From: Streptomyces sp. PR69
Lineage (GTDB): Bacteria; Actinomycetota; Actinomycetes; Streptomycetales; Streptomycetaceae
Direction: 5' to 3'
DNA: 64,000 nucleotides
NCBI RefSeq assembly: GCF_026420845.1
Contig: NZ_JAOWCB010000011.1
Span: 1 to 64,000, forward strand
A model generated the notes under the pieces. The model had not been told where the DNA came from. It was given only the letters and a program-made list of their open reading frames with translations, and searched no databases. Every line of letters begins with the position of its first letter. The first letter of the stretch is position 1. This document shows positions 40,909 to 50,104 of this stretch, piece after piece. A program made the position numbers and the translations under genes.

Positions 40909-42428
40909 CGACGCGTACGGCTGCACAGTCGTCCGCCGCCCCTCCGCTGCTGGACCTGCAGGCGCTGGTGGTGGCGGTGCGGAGGCGACGCCGCCTCTGG
41001 TGCTCCATGGCGCTGCTGGGGCTGCTCGTCGGCGCGGCGGCAGCGGTCCTGCTGCCACCGCCGCCGACCGCGGTGACCAAGGTGCTGGTCGCGCATCAGG
41101 GGGACCAGCCGAACGACCCCGGAACGCTGATCCGCACCGACGTCGCGCTGCTGCACACCACGCGGATCGCCGACAAGGCGCTGCAGGCCCTTGAGTCCCC
41201 GGAAAAACCAGAGGACTTCATGCGGGACTACGAGGGCATCGGCCTGACCAACAACCTGCTGCAGATCAATGTGGCGGGTGACAGCGACGCGGAAGCGGTG
41301 GCCCGCGCCAAGGCGCTGGCCGACGCGTTCGTCGCGGACCATGTGAGCCGGATACAGCAGGCCGCGAACGCCGAGGCCAAGGGCCTGCTCGACCAGCGTG
41401 ACCGCATGCGGGACGAACTCGCCCGGGTCAACAAGGCGATCGGAGAGGGATCGCCGGAGAGCGGCCCGGAGGCTTCGGCGAACATGGAGTCGCTCTTCGC
41501 CCGCCGGGCCGAACTCACCTCGCGCATCGCCGACTTCGACCAGCGCGCCGCGGAGGCGCGGATCGGCACGCCCCGGCTCATCGCCGGCACCCAGATCGTG
41601 GACGCCCCCCGCGCGGTGCGGCACTCCCTGCCGAAGGCCGCTGCCGCCAACGCCGGGATCGGGCTCGCCCTCGGGCTCGTCCTCGGGCTGGCGGTGGCCA
41701 CGGTCTCCACGGTGGTGGCGGACCGCCCCGTGCTGCGCCGGGAGATCGCGGCGAATCTCGGCGCCTCGGTCATCGCGGAGCTGCCGCGCAGGCCGGCCGG
41801 ACTGTGGCGGCGCCGGCGGGTCCGGGCGGAACGGACCAGGCTCACCGCGTTCCTGGCCCGCACCGTGCGCGGCTCCGCGGAACCGGTGTCGCTGCTGGAA
41901 CTGGGCTGTGCGCGCAGCGCGAGCGCCATCGCCCTGGAGCTCGCCAGGGCGCTGGCGGCGGACGGACCGGTGACCGTCGTCGACGGTCTGCCCGGCCAGC
42001 GGCTCGCGGGCCGCCGCCCGAAGCCGGGAGACCCCGTCGTGGTCGACGGCGGGCATGCCGCGGCGGTGTCGCATGAGCAGCGCTGGCTCGGCGTCGGCTC
42101 GGTGGCGCCCGGCGCGGCGTGGACCGGCCTTCAGCACCTCGGCACGCAGACCGTGCTGGTCGTGCGTGCCGGGCACAGCAGCGCCGCATGGCTGCACACC
42201 GTGGCGCGGCAACTCGCGGACCAGCGCATTTTGGTGATCGGTGTGGTGCTGATCGACCCCGACCCGCGTGACCGGACCGACGGCACGCTGTGGGAGGGGC
42301 CGAACACGGCGCCGCGCGGCCAGAACGAGCGGCCTGCCCGGCAGGACGACACGGGCGGCCGACGGCGGACGGAGCGGCTGCCGATGTGGGCGGCGCGAGT
42401 CCCGGAAAGCAACCAGGAGGCGCGGTAG
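40905..42428 (+). CDS. Wzz-like chain-length protein with degenerate kinase-like domain (copy 2)
   Basis: The product has 507 residues from a GTG at 40905, with GGGAGG upstream and a four-base overlap with copy 1. Two membrane helices (about residues 35-52 and 250-270) flank a coiled-coil periplasmic region; PRLIAGTQIVDAPRAVRHSLPKA is typical of Wzz/GNVR proteins just before the second helix. The C-terminal domain keeps a BY-kinase outline (LLELGCARSASAIALELARAL, VTVVDGLPG) but lacks the Walker A lysine and tyrosine cluster. With copy 1 it may form a non-catalytic polysaccharide co-polymerase. Confidence 0.78.
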   Translation: MTTRTAAQSSAAPPLLDLQALVVAVRRRRRLWCSMALLGLLVGAAAAVLLPPPPTAVTKVLVAHQGDQPNDPGTLIRTDVALLHTTRIADKALQALESPEKPEDFMRDYEGIGLTNNLLQINVAGDSDAEAVARAKALADAFVADHVSRIQQAANAEAKGLLDQRDRMRDELARVNKAIGEGSPESGPEASANMESLFARRAELTSRIADFDQRAAEARIGTPRLIAGTQIVDAPRAVRHSLPKAAAANAGIGLALGLVLGLAVATVSTVVADRPVLRREIAANLGASVIAELPRRPAGLWRRRRVRAERTRLTAFLARTVRGSAEPVSLLELGCARSASAIALELARALAADGPVTVVDGLPGQRLAGRRPKPGDPVVVDGGHAAAVSHEQRWLGVGSVAPGAAWTGLQHLGTQTVLVVRAGHSSAAWLHTVARQLADQRILVIGVVLIDPDPRDRTDGTLWEGPNTAPRGQNERPARQDDTGGRRRTERLPMWAARVPESNQEAR

Positions 42429-42431
42429 GAC

Positions 42432-44348
42432 ATGTGTGGCATCGCAGGCACATACCGATGGCCGGACGGGAAGGCGGTGACCGACCGGCTCACCGATACC
42501 CTCGCCCACCGCGGTCCGGACGGGGCGGGCCGGTACAGCCACCCCGCCGGTGACGGCGAAGTGCACCTCGGGCACCGCCGGCTGGCCATTGTCGACCTGT
42601 CCGGGACCGGCGCCCAGCCGATGGCCTCGGGCGGCCTCGTCCTGACGTACAACGGCGAGCTGTACAACGCGCCCGAGCTGCGTGCCGAGCTGGCAGCCGC
42701 CGGGGTGCGCTTCCGCGGCACCTCCGACACCGAGGTGCTGCTGGAGGCCTGGCGGCGCTGGGGCACGGACTGTCTGCCCCGGCTGCGCGGCATGTTCGCG
42801 TTCGGGGTCTTCGACGAGCACACCGGTGATCTGGTGCTCGCCCGCGACCAGCTCGGCATCAAGCCGCTGTTCCTGCTCCGGCGCGGCGAGGGCCTGGCGT
42901 TCGCCTCCGAGCTGAAGGCGCTCGCCGCCGTGACCGGCGGATCGCTGCAGGTGGACCATGCGGCGCTGGTGGCCTCGCTGCTGTACTACTGGGTGCCGGA
43001 CTCGCGGTGCGCGTTCCGCGAAGCGGAGAAGCTGCCGCCGGGGAGCTGGCTGAGGTGCCGGCCCGACGGCCGGGTGGAGCGCGGCCGGTTCTGGCGGCTG
43101 AAGGACGTCGCCGCCGAGGCCGGGGAGCGGGCCCGGGCCGGAGAGCAGCCGGATGTCGCCGCCGTCGTCGAGGAGTCGACACGGCGTCATCTGCTCTCCG
43201 ACGTCCCCGTGGCGACGTTCCTCTCCGGCGGTCTCGACTCCAGCTATCTGACCGCGCTGGCGGCCCGCGACCGGCCCGGGATCTCCGCTTACACGATCGG
43301 GTTCCGGGCCGAGGACGCCAGGTTTGAGGCGATGCCGGACGACCTGCGCTATGCCCGGCGGGTGGCCGACCGGTTCGGCGTCGACCTGCGGGAGATCGAG
43401 ATCGCTCCGAATGTGCTCGACCTGCTGCCGCGGATGACATACCACCTGGACGAGCCGGTCGGCGACCCGGCCGCGATCAACACTTTTCTGATCTGCTCGG
43501 CAGCCCGGGAGGCCGGGGTCAAGGTGATGCTCTCGGGGATGGGTGCGGACGAGCTGTTCGCCGGCTACCGCAAGCACCTGGCCAACCTGCTCGCGCTGCG
43601 CTACCAGCGCATCCCGCGGCCCCTCCGGCGTGGCCTGTTCCGGGCGGTGGACCGGCTGCCCGTCGCCACGGCCCGCCGGGGGTACCGTTCGGTGCGCTTC
43701 GCGAAGCGGTTCCTCTCCTTCGCCGATCTGCCGGAGGAGACCGCGTTCCGGCGCAGCTACACCATGTACGACCAGGACGAGCTGCTCGCCCTGGTCGCTC
43801 CGGACCTGGCCGGGGCGGTCGAGGACGTGCTGACCGAGCATGCGGACATCTACCAGGACAATGACCTCGACGACTTCGTCAACCGCATGTGCCTGGCCGA
43901 CGCCCGGATGTTCCTGCCGGGCCTGAACCTCGCGTACACGGACCGGTCGAGCATGGCCGCGTCGACCGAGGTGCGGGTGCCGTATGTGGACGTCGAGGTG
44001 GTCAAGGCGGCGTTCGCCGTGCCCGGCCATCGCAAGATCGTGGGACGGCAGGGCAAGGCCGTCCTCAAGGAGGCGGCCTGCTCGACCCTGCCCCGGGAGA
44101 TCGTGTACCGGCCCAAGGGCCTGTTCAGCGCCCCGCTGCGCGCCTGGATGAGCCGGGATCTGGCGCCGCTGGTGCGCGAGGTGGTGCACGACGGCGTGCT
44201 CGTCGGTTCCGGGCTCCTGCGCCGCGACGCGCTGGCGCGCATGGTCGCCCAGGACGCCGCCGGGCAGCGGGACTTCTCCAAGCATCTCTGGCATGTGCTG
44301 ACCCTCGAGTACTGGTATCGCGGCGCGACTTCTGGGGAGTTCGGGTGA
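42432..44348 (+). CDS. Asparagine-synthase-like glutamine amidotransferase
   Basis: The product has 638 residues from the ATG at 42432. Cys2 (MCGIAGTYRW) is the glutaminase nucleophile, and HRGPDGAGRY and YNGELYN complete that domain. The synthetase half has the PP-loop FLSGGLDSSYL, then GMGADELFAGY and STEVRVPYVD. In polysaccharide clusters such enzymes (for example WbpS) amidate uronic acids. Following an AlgD-like dehydrogenase, amidation of the uronate carboxyl is the best inference; ordinary asparagine synthesis is unlikely in this context. The stop overlaps the next GTG start. Confidence 0.88.
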   Translation: MCGIAGTYRWPDGKAVTDRLTDTLAHRGPDGAGRYSHPAGDGEVHLGHRRLAIVDLSGTGAQPMASGGLVLTYNGELYNAPELRAELAAAGVRFRGTSDTEVLLEAWRRWGTDCLPRLRGMFAFGVFDEHTGDLVLARDQLGIKPLFLLRRGEGLAFASELKALAAVTGGSLQVDHAALVASLLYYWVPDSRCAFREAEKLPPGSWLRCRPDGRVERGRFWRLKDVAAEAGERARAGEQPDVAAVVEESTRRHLLSDVPVATFLSGGLDSSYLTALAARDRPGISAYTIGFRAEDARFEAMPDDLRYARRVADRFGVDLREIEIAPNVLDLLPRMTYHLDEPVGDPAAINTFLICSAAREAGVKVMLSGMGADELFAGYRKHLANLLALRYQRIPRPLRRGLFRAVDRLPVATARRGYRSVRFAKRFLSFADLPEETAFRRSYTMYDQDELLALVAPDLAGAVEDVLTEHADIYQDNDLDDFVNRMCLADARMFLPGLNLAYTDRSSMAASTEVRVPYVDVEVVKAAFAVPGHRKIVGRQGKAVLKEAACSTLPREIVYRPKGLFSAPLRAWMSRDLAPLVREVVHDGVLVGSGLLRRDALARMVAQDAAGQRDFSKHLWHVLTLEYWYRGATSGEFG

Positions 44349-46540
44349 AACAGGTTGTGCAGAACTACAAGAGCGGCGAGCTGACGCTGCTCGACGTGCC
44401 GGAGCCGGGGTGCAAGCCGGGGGGTGTGCTGGTCCGCACCGCCTATTCGCTGATCTCCACCGGGACCGAGCTGATGAAGGTGTCCGAGGCCGGGATGTCG
44501 ATGGTGGGCAAGGCCCGCTCCCGGCCGGACCAGGTGGCCAAGGTCATGCAGAGCGTGGCGGCCAACGGGGTGCCCGCCACCTACCGCAAGGTGATGGGCA
44601 AGCTGGACTCCTACACGCCGCTCGGCTACTCGCTGTGCGGGGTGGTCGAGCAGGTCGGCGCCGGGATCGGCGATGTGCAGGCCGGCGACCTCGTGGCCTG
44701 CGCCGGCAATGAGCACGCGTTGCACGCCGAGCTGAACTGGGTGCCGAAGAACCTCTTCGCGCGGGTGCCGGACGGCCTCGCGCCGCGGCACGCGGCCTTC
44801 GGCACCGTCGGGTCGATCGCCTTGCAGGGCGTGCGCCGGGGCGAGTCACAGCTCGGCGACGTGGCGCTGGTCATCGGCCTCGGGCTGATCGGGCAGCTGG
44901 TGGTGCAGCTGCTGGCCGCGTCGGGGGTCCGCGTCGTCGGGGTCGACCCCGACCCGGCGCGCTGCGAGCTCGCCGAGCGCCTGGGCGCGGCGGCCTGCGG
45001 CGATCCCGCCTCCGCCGCCGTGGAGAGCTCCGTCGCCAAACTCACCGGCGGCCTGGGCGTGGACCAGGTGTATCTGGCCGCCGGCGGCGACAGCAACCAG
45101 CCCGTCGAGCTGGCCGCCCGGATGAGCCGGGACCGCGGCCGGGTCGTCGACATCGGCAAGTGCCGCCTGGATCTGCCGTGGAACGCGTACTACGAGAAGG
45201 AGCTCGACGTCCGGTTCTCCCGCTCGTACGGCCCCGGGCGCTACGACCCGGAGTACGAGCTCGGGGGGCGGGATTACCCGATCGGCTATGTGCGCTGGAC
45301 CGAGCGCCGCAATCTGGCGTGTTTCCTCGATCTCCTCGCCCGCGGCCGGGTCGACGTGGAGCCCCTGGTCTCCCACATCGCCGACTTCGACGACGCCGTC
45401 GGGACGTACCGGCGGCTGAAGGACGGCGGTCTGAAGGCTGTGGCCGTGCTGTTCCGGTACCCCGGACACACGGGGGAAGCGCTTGCCCCGGCAGCCCAGG
45501 CGGTGGCCGTGCCCGCGGTGAAGACGGAGCGGAGTCCGGTCCGTGCCGCCAAGGCCCCGGTGCGGCTCGCGTTCGTCGGCGCGGGAAACTACGCGACATC
45601 GATGCTGCTGCCGCATCTGGCACAGCGCGACGGCGTCGAGTTGTCCGCGGTCGTCACCACGACGGCGCTGTCCGCGGCCAACGCGAAGCGGAAGTTCGGC
45701 TTCGCCGAGGCGACCGCCGATCTCGACGCCGTGCTCGGCGACCCGTCCATCGACGCGGTGTTCGTGGTCACCCGCCACAGCTCGCACGCCGAACTGACCC
45801 GGAAGGCGCTGCTGGCCGGCAAGGCGGTGTTCGTGGAGAAGCCGCTGGCGCTCACCGAGGACGAGCTGGCCGGCGTGCTCGCGGCGGTGGAGGAGTCCGG
45901 CAACGACCGGCTGCAGGTGGGCTTCAACCGCCGCTTCGCGCCGCTGCTGCTTCAGGCTAGGAAGCGGTTCGGCGCCCGTACCGGCCCGGCGAGCCTCCGC
46001 TACCTGGTCAATGCGGGCCGGCTGGAGCACGGCAGCTGGTACCTCCGACAGGACACCGAGGGCTCGCGGTTCGCCGGCGAGGGCGGGCACTTCATCGACA
46101 CAGCGAGCTGGCTGCTCGGGGCCGACCCGGTCTCGGTGTACGCGGTCGCCACATCCGGCGACGAAGGCGGCGCCGACATCCAGGCGGTGCTGCGCTACCC
46201 GGACGGCTCCACCGCCGCCATCAGCTATGTCACCACGGGCGCGCCCGGCTTCCCCAAGGAGACGCTGGACATGGTCGCGGACGGCAAGGTGCTGCGGCTC
46301 GACGACTTCGTCCGTGCCGCCGTGTACGACGGCCGCCGCAAGCAGTGGATCGGTTCGCGGCTGCCCCAGGCCCGGGACAAGGGCCAGAACGCCGAGCTGG
46401 CCGCGTTCATCAAGGCCGTGCGGACCGGCGGGCCGATGCCGGTGCCGCTTCAGTCGCTGGCCGCCACCACGGCGGCCACCCTCGCCGTGCAGTCCGGCCT
46501 GGCCGGCGGCGCGCCGGTGACGCTGGCGAGGACGCGATGA
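44345..46540 (+). CDS. Two-domain oxidoreductase: zinc-type alcohol dehydrogenase fused to Gfo/Idh
   Basis: The product has 731 residues from a GTG at 44345. Residues 1-365 are an MDR-family dehydrogenase (SLISTGTELMKVS, GYSLCGVVEQVGAGI, the NAD site VIGLGLIGQLVVQLL). After a variable linker, residues about 395-731 are a Gfo/Idh/MocA oxidoreductase (LAFVGAGNYATSMLLPHL, VFVEKPLALTEDEL, FNRRFAP, GEGGHFIDTASWLLG). This fusion travels with heparinase-family and AsnB-like genes in many bacterial polysaccharide loci. It probably modifies a sugar nucleotide or polymer residue, but the reaction is not established. Confidence 0.85.
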   Translation: MKQVVQNYKSGELTLLDVPEPGCKPGGVLVRTAYSLISTGTELMKVSEAGMSMVGKARSRPDQVAKVMQSVAANGVPATYRKVMGKLDSYTPLGYSLCGVVEQVGAGIGDVQAGDLVACAGNEHALHAELNWVPKNLFARVPDGLAPRHAAFGTVGSIALQGVRRGESQLGDVALVIGLGLIGQLVVQLLAASGVRVVGVDPDPARCELAERLGAAACGDPASAAVESSVAKLTGGLGVDQVYLAAGGDSNQPVELAARMSRDRGRVVDIGKCRLDLPWNAYYEKELDVRFSRSYGPGRYDPEYELGGRDYPIGYVRWTERRNLACFLDLLARGRVDVEPLVSHIADFDDAVGTYRRLKDGGLKAVAVLFRYPGHTGEALAPAAQAVAVPAVKTERSPVRAAKAPVRLAFVGAGNYATSMLLPHLAQRDGVELSAVVTTTALSAANAKRKFGFAEATADLDAVLGDPSIDAVFVVTRHSSHAELTRKALLAGKAVFVEKPLALTEDELAGVLAAVEESGNDRLQVGFNRRFAPLLLQARKRFGARTGPASLRYLVNAGRLEHGSWYLRQDTEGSRFAGEGGHFIDTASWLLGADPVSVYAVATSGDEGGADIQAVLRYPDGSTAAISYVTTGAPGFPKETLDMVADGKVLRLDDFVRAAVYDGRRKQWIGSRLPQARDKGQNAELAAFIKAVRTGGPMPVPLQSLAATTAATLAVQSGLAGGAPVTLARTR

Positions 46541-48537
46541 CGGTGCGCGCGGGGAGTGCGGGCTGGTATCTGCGGCGGCTGTCCCGGATGGGACCGCGGG
46601 AGATCGGCGGCCGGGCGGGCGACGCGCTGCGCAGGCGGCGGTGGCGGTCGGCTCGGCCCAACTGCCCGAGCGTGACCGGCGCCCGGTTCACCGCGGTGCT
46701 GCCCGCGGGGACGATCGCCGCGGCGCCGCCGGACGCCGCGAAACGGCTCATCGCCGAGGCCGACCGGCTGATGGCCGGGCACGCCAGGTATTTCGGGGTG
46801 GAACGCGACGACCTGGCCGACCCGGACTGGCAGTACGACCCGAAGACCGGGCGACGGGCTGAGCCGGGCTACGCCTTCGACGTGCCGTACCGGGACGAGG
46901 ACGCGGTCGGGGACATCAAGCAGATCTGGGAACTGTCCCGGCATCAGCACCTCACCGTGCTCGCCGCCGCCTATGCGCTCACCGGGAACGAGCGGTACGC
47001 CGAGCGCGTGGCCGGGCACCTCACGTCGTGGTGGTCTGCCAACCCGCCGCTGCGCGGGGTGCACTGGACCAGCGGCATCGAGCTGGGGATCCGGCTGCTG
47101 TCCTGGGTGTGGATCCGCCGGCTGCTCGACGGCTGGCCGGGCGCGGCAGGTCTGTTCGAGGGCAACCCGGAGGCGCTGAACCAGATCTGGCACCACCAGC
47201 GCTGGCTGGCCGCCTTCCCCAGCCGGGGGTCCTCGGCGAACAACCACGTCATCGCCGAGGCCGCCGGGCAGGCCGCCGCGGCCTGCGCGTTCGGGTGGTT
47301 CCCCTCCTCGGCGCGCTGGCGGGCCGACGCGCTGCGGTCACTGGAGCGGCAGCTGCGAAACAACACCTTCGGCTCCGGTCTCAACCGCGAACTGGCCACC
47401 GAGTACCACGGACTGGTGCTGGAGCTCGGCCTGGCCGCGGTGGCCGAGGCGGACGCCGCGGGCGCGGAAGTCCCCGCAGCGGTCCGGCTGGTGCTGCTGC
47501 GGATGACCGACGCGCTCGCGGCCATCGTGGACAGCCGGCTGCGGCCGCCGCGCCAGGGGGACGCGGACGACGGGCACGGTCTGGTCGTGGACGGCGCGGG
47601 CACCGACCGCTGGGCCTCGCTGCTGGCCACCGGGGACGCCGTGTTCGGCCGGCTCCCCTGGTGGCCGGCGGTGACCGGCGCCGATGTCCGCACCGGGCTG
47701 CTGGCCGCGCTCATCAAGCCCGCTGAACTGTCCGTGTCCCGCCCGGCAAGCCGTCCGGCCCATTTCGCCGACGCGGGGCTCACCATCCTGCGGGGTCCGG
47801 GGGAGATCTGGTGCCGCTGCGACGGCGGGCCGCACGGCTTCCTGTCCATCGCCGCGCATGCTCACGCGGACGCGCTGTCCGTGGAGGTCCGGCACGACGG
47901 GGTCGATGTGCTCGCCGACCCCGGGACGTTCTGCTACCACGGGCAGCCCGAGTGGCGGCAGTACTTCCGGTCGACCCTCGGGCACAACACCCTGCAGGTG
48001 GACGGCGGTGACCAGTCCGTCTCCGGCGGCCCGTTCCTGTGGACCAGGCACGCCCGCAGCCGCGTCCTGGTCGCGGACCCATCCCCCGCCTCCGCCGCGG
48101 GGACGGCCCGCTGGTGCGCCGAGCACGACGGTTACCGGCGCTGTGTGCACCGCCGCCGGGTGGAGCTGGCGGCCGCGAGCCAGGAGCTGAGGGTGGTCGA
48201 CCAGGTGCGCGGCCGGCACAGCCCGCGCCGGGCCGTGCGCCTGGCGTTCCACCTCGGCCCGGCGATCGCCGCGGACCTGGCGGGGAACCGGGCGGTGCTC
48301 ACCTGGACCCGGGACGGCGAGGACCGCTCCGCGGTGCTCGACCTGCCGGGGCAGCTGTGCTGGCGGGCGCATCGCGGCGAGAGCGACCCGCCGCTGGGCT
48401 GGTACTCCGCCGGCTTCGGGCGCAAGGAGCCCAGCACCACGCTGGTCGGCGCCGGCTCGGCCGACGGCACGGAGGAGTTCACCACCGTACTCAGGTTCCG
48501 CGGCGAGGGAGCGTCGCCCGAAGGGCCACGGGGGTGA
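46537..48537 (+). CDS. Heparinase II/III-family protein
   Basis: The product has 666 residues, with ATG overlapping the previous stop. The N-terminal alpha-toroid region includes WELSRHQHLTVLAAAYALTG, HWTSGIELGIRLLSWVWI and SSANNHVIAEAAGQAAAA, with the catalytic-type Asn-His. The C-terminal beta part has AHAHADALSVEV, DPGTFCYHG and LGHNTLQVDGGDQS. Lyases of this family cleave uronic-acid polymers, and related proteins in synthesis clusters edit or modify them. There is no signal peptide, so the protein appears cytoplasmic, unusual for a polymer-degrading lyase and in favour of a biosynthetic role. Confidence 0.88.
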   Translation: MTVRAGSAGWYLRRLSRMGPREIGGRAGDALRRRRWRSARPNCPSVTGARFTAVLPAGTIAAAPPDAAKRLIAEADRLMAGHARYFGVERDDLADPDWQYDPKTGRRAEPGYAFDVPYRDEDAVGDIKQIWELSRHQHLTVLAAAYALTGNERYAERVAGHLTSWWSANPPLRGVHWTSGIELGIRLLSWVWIRRLLDGWPGAAGLFEGNPEALNQIWHHQRWLAAFPSRGSSANNHVIAEAAGQAAAACAFGWFPSSARWRADALRSLERQLRNNTFGSGLNRELATEYHGLVLELGLAAVAEADAAGAEVPAAVRLVLLRMTDALAAIVDSRLRPPRQGDADDGHGLVVDGAGTDRWASLLATGDAVFGRLPWWPAVTGADVRTGLLAALIKPAELSVSRPASRPAHFADAGLTILRGPGEIWCRCDGGPHGFLSIAAHAHADALSVEVRHDGVDVLADPGTFCYHGQPEWRQYFRSTLGHNTLQVDGGDQSVSGGPFLWTRHARSRVLVADPSPASAAGTARWCAEHDGYRRCVHRRRVELAAASQELRVVDQVRGRHSPRRAVRLAFHLGPAIAADLAGNRAVLTWTRDGEDRSAVLDLPGQLCWRAHRGESDPPLGWYSAGFGRKEPSTTLVGAGSADGTEEFTTVLRFRGEGASPEGPRG

Positions 48538-48597
48538 GCGTGCGTGCCAGGCGGTGCACGGCAGACGGGACTTGACGACACGACGCGGGGAGGACAC

Positions 48598-50103
48598 GTG
48601 GGGACCAAGTGGCGGCACTGGGCGTCGCCGACGGCGCCGCTGGCGCTGGCCCTGCTGGCGGCGACCGGCTGTGACGGCACGCCGTCCGCCGAGCCGTCCG
48701 CGTCGTCCGTGGCCCGCGTGTGCGCCAAGCCCGCCGCCGGTCCGGCGAAAGCGCCGGCGGGCGCGGTGCCGGTCGACCCCGCGGTGGCCGGTGATCTGGC
48801 CGCGAAGACCGAGAGCAGCCCTGCGAACACCACATTCTGGCTACGGCCGGGCGAGCACCGGCTCAAGCCGGACCGCTATGCCCAGGTCATCCCCAAGGAG
48901 GGGAACAGCTACCTCGGCGCGCCGGGCGCGGTGCTCGACGGCCGGAAGACCAACCAGTACGCGTTCGGCGGCGCCGCCCGCAACGTCACCATCCGCCATC
49001 TGACCGTGCAGGGTTTCGCCGCGCCGCATGACGAGGGCGTGGTCAACCATGACTCGGCCGACGGGTGGGTGATCGAGCATGCGGTGATCCAGAACAACTC
49101 CGGCGCGGGGCTGATGGCCGGCGCCCGGCAGCAGGTCCGCGCCAGCTGTCTGCGCGACAACGGCCAGTACGGCATAAACGCATACAAGGCAGGCGGCGGC
49201 ATCAGCGGTCTGGTGGTCGAGGACAACGAGATCACGGGCAACAACACCGGCGACTGGGAGCGGCGGCGGCCGGGCTGCGGCTGCACCGGCGGCGTCAAGT
49301 TCTGGGCCGTCAACGGCGCGGACATCCGCGGCAACTGGGTGCACGACAACCGCGGAGCCGGGTTGTGGGCGGACACCAACAACAACGACTTCCGCATCGA
49401 GGACAATGTGCTGGAGGCCAACGACGGCGCCGCGCTGATCTACGAGACCAGTTACAACGCGGTCATCCGGAAGAACACGATCCGGCGGAACAACTGGGTC
49501 GAGGGCCGCAGGCACGCCGACCGCGGCGACACCTTCCCGCATCCCACCGTCTATCTCTCCGAGTCCGGCGGCGAACCGCGGATCCCGGCACGCACGGACA
49601 AGATCGAGATCTACCGGAACGTGCTGGAGAACAACTGGTCCGGGATCACCCTGTGGGAAAACGCCGACCGGTTCTGCAACAGCCCGGCCAACACCTCCTC
49701 CGGTGACTGCACATTGCTGGTGGAGGACACCGACCGCTGCACACAGCCGGCGATCGCCACCGCACCGCTCTACGCCGACTGCCGGTGGAAGACCCAGCGG
49801 GTGGACATCCACGACAACCGCTTCGTGCTGGACAAGTCCGTCGTCGACTGCACGGCGAACTGCGACCGCATGGCGGTGCTCGCCAACTACGGCACCTATC
49901 CGGACTGGTCGCCGTACCGGGGCGAGCGGGTGGCCGAGGCGATCACCCGCAAGCAGCACAACCGCTGGCACGACAACGTCTACGTCGGACCATGGAAGTT
50001 CGTCGCCCACGACCCGAGCCGGATACTCGACTCCCGGCAGTGGCAGGGCGCGCCGTACCGGCAGGACGCGGGCAGCACCTTCCGCGCCCGGGACGGCGGC
50101 TGA
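48598..50103 (+). CDS. Right-handed beta-helix protein, probable secreted lipoprotein
   Basis: The product has 501 residues from a GTG at 48598 with GGGGAGG five bases upstream. The N-terminus is a hydrophobic export signal ending in AATGC, a fair lipobox. The rest is a parallel beta-helix with repeating NN-containing turns (VIQNNSGAGLMAGA, VEDNEITGNNTGD, IRGNWVHDNRGAGLWADTNNNDFRIEDN, IYRNVLENNWSGITLWEN). Such folds occur in polysaccharide lyases and in mannuronan C5-epimerases (AlgG/AlgE), so it may epimerise or trim a uronate polymer at the cell surface. Catalytic residues are not identifiable by eye. Several cysteines near the C-terminus may form disulfides. Confidence 0.82.
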   Translation: MGTKWRHWASPTAPLALALLAATGCDGTPSAEPSASSVARVCAKPAAGPAKAPAGAVPVDPAVAGDLAAKTESSPANTTFWLRPGEHRLKPDRYAQVIPKEGNSYLGAPGAVLDGRKTNQYAFGGAARNVTIRHLTVQGFAAPHDEGVVNHDSADGWVIEHAVIQNNSGAGLMAGARQQVRASCLRDNGQYGINAYKAGGGISGLVVEDNEITGNNTGDWERRRPGCGCTGGVKFWAVNGADIRGNWVHDNRGAGLWADTNNNDFRIEDNVLEANDGAALIYETSYNAVIRKNTIRRNNWVEGRRHADRGDTFPHPTVYLSESGGEPRIPARTDKIEIYRNVLENNWSGITLWENADRFCNSPANTSSGDCTLLVEDTDRCTQPAIATAPLYADCRWKTQRVDIHDNRFVLDKSVVDCTANCDRMAVLANYGTYPDWSPYRGERVAEAITRKQHNRWHDNVYVGPWKFVAHDPSRILDSRQWQGAPYRQDAGSTFRARDGG

Positions 50104-50104
50104 G

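Noticed and set aside
40623..44294. Minus-strand open frame of 1223 codons
   Set aside because: It is antisense to the Wzz-like and AsnB-like genes. Its composition is arginine/glycine-rich without any domain, a typical high-GC shadow.
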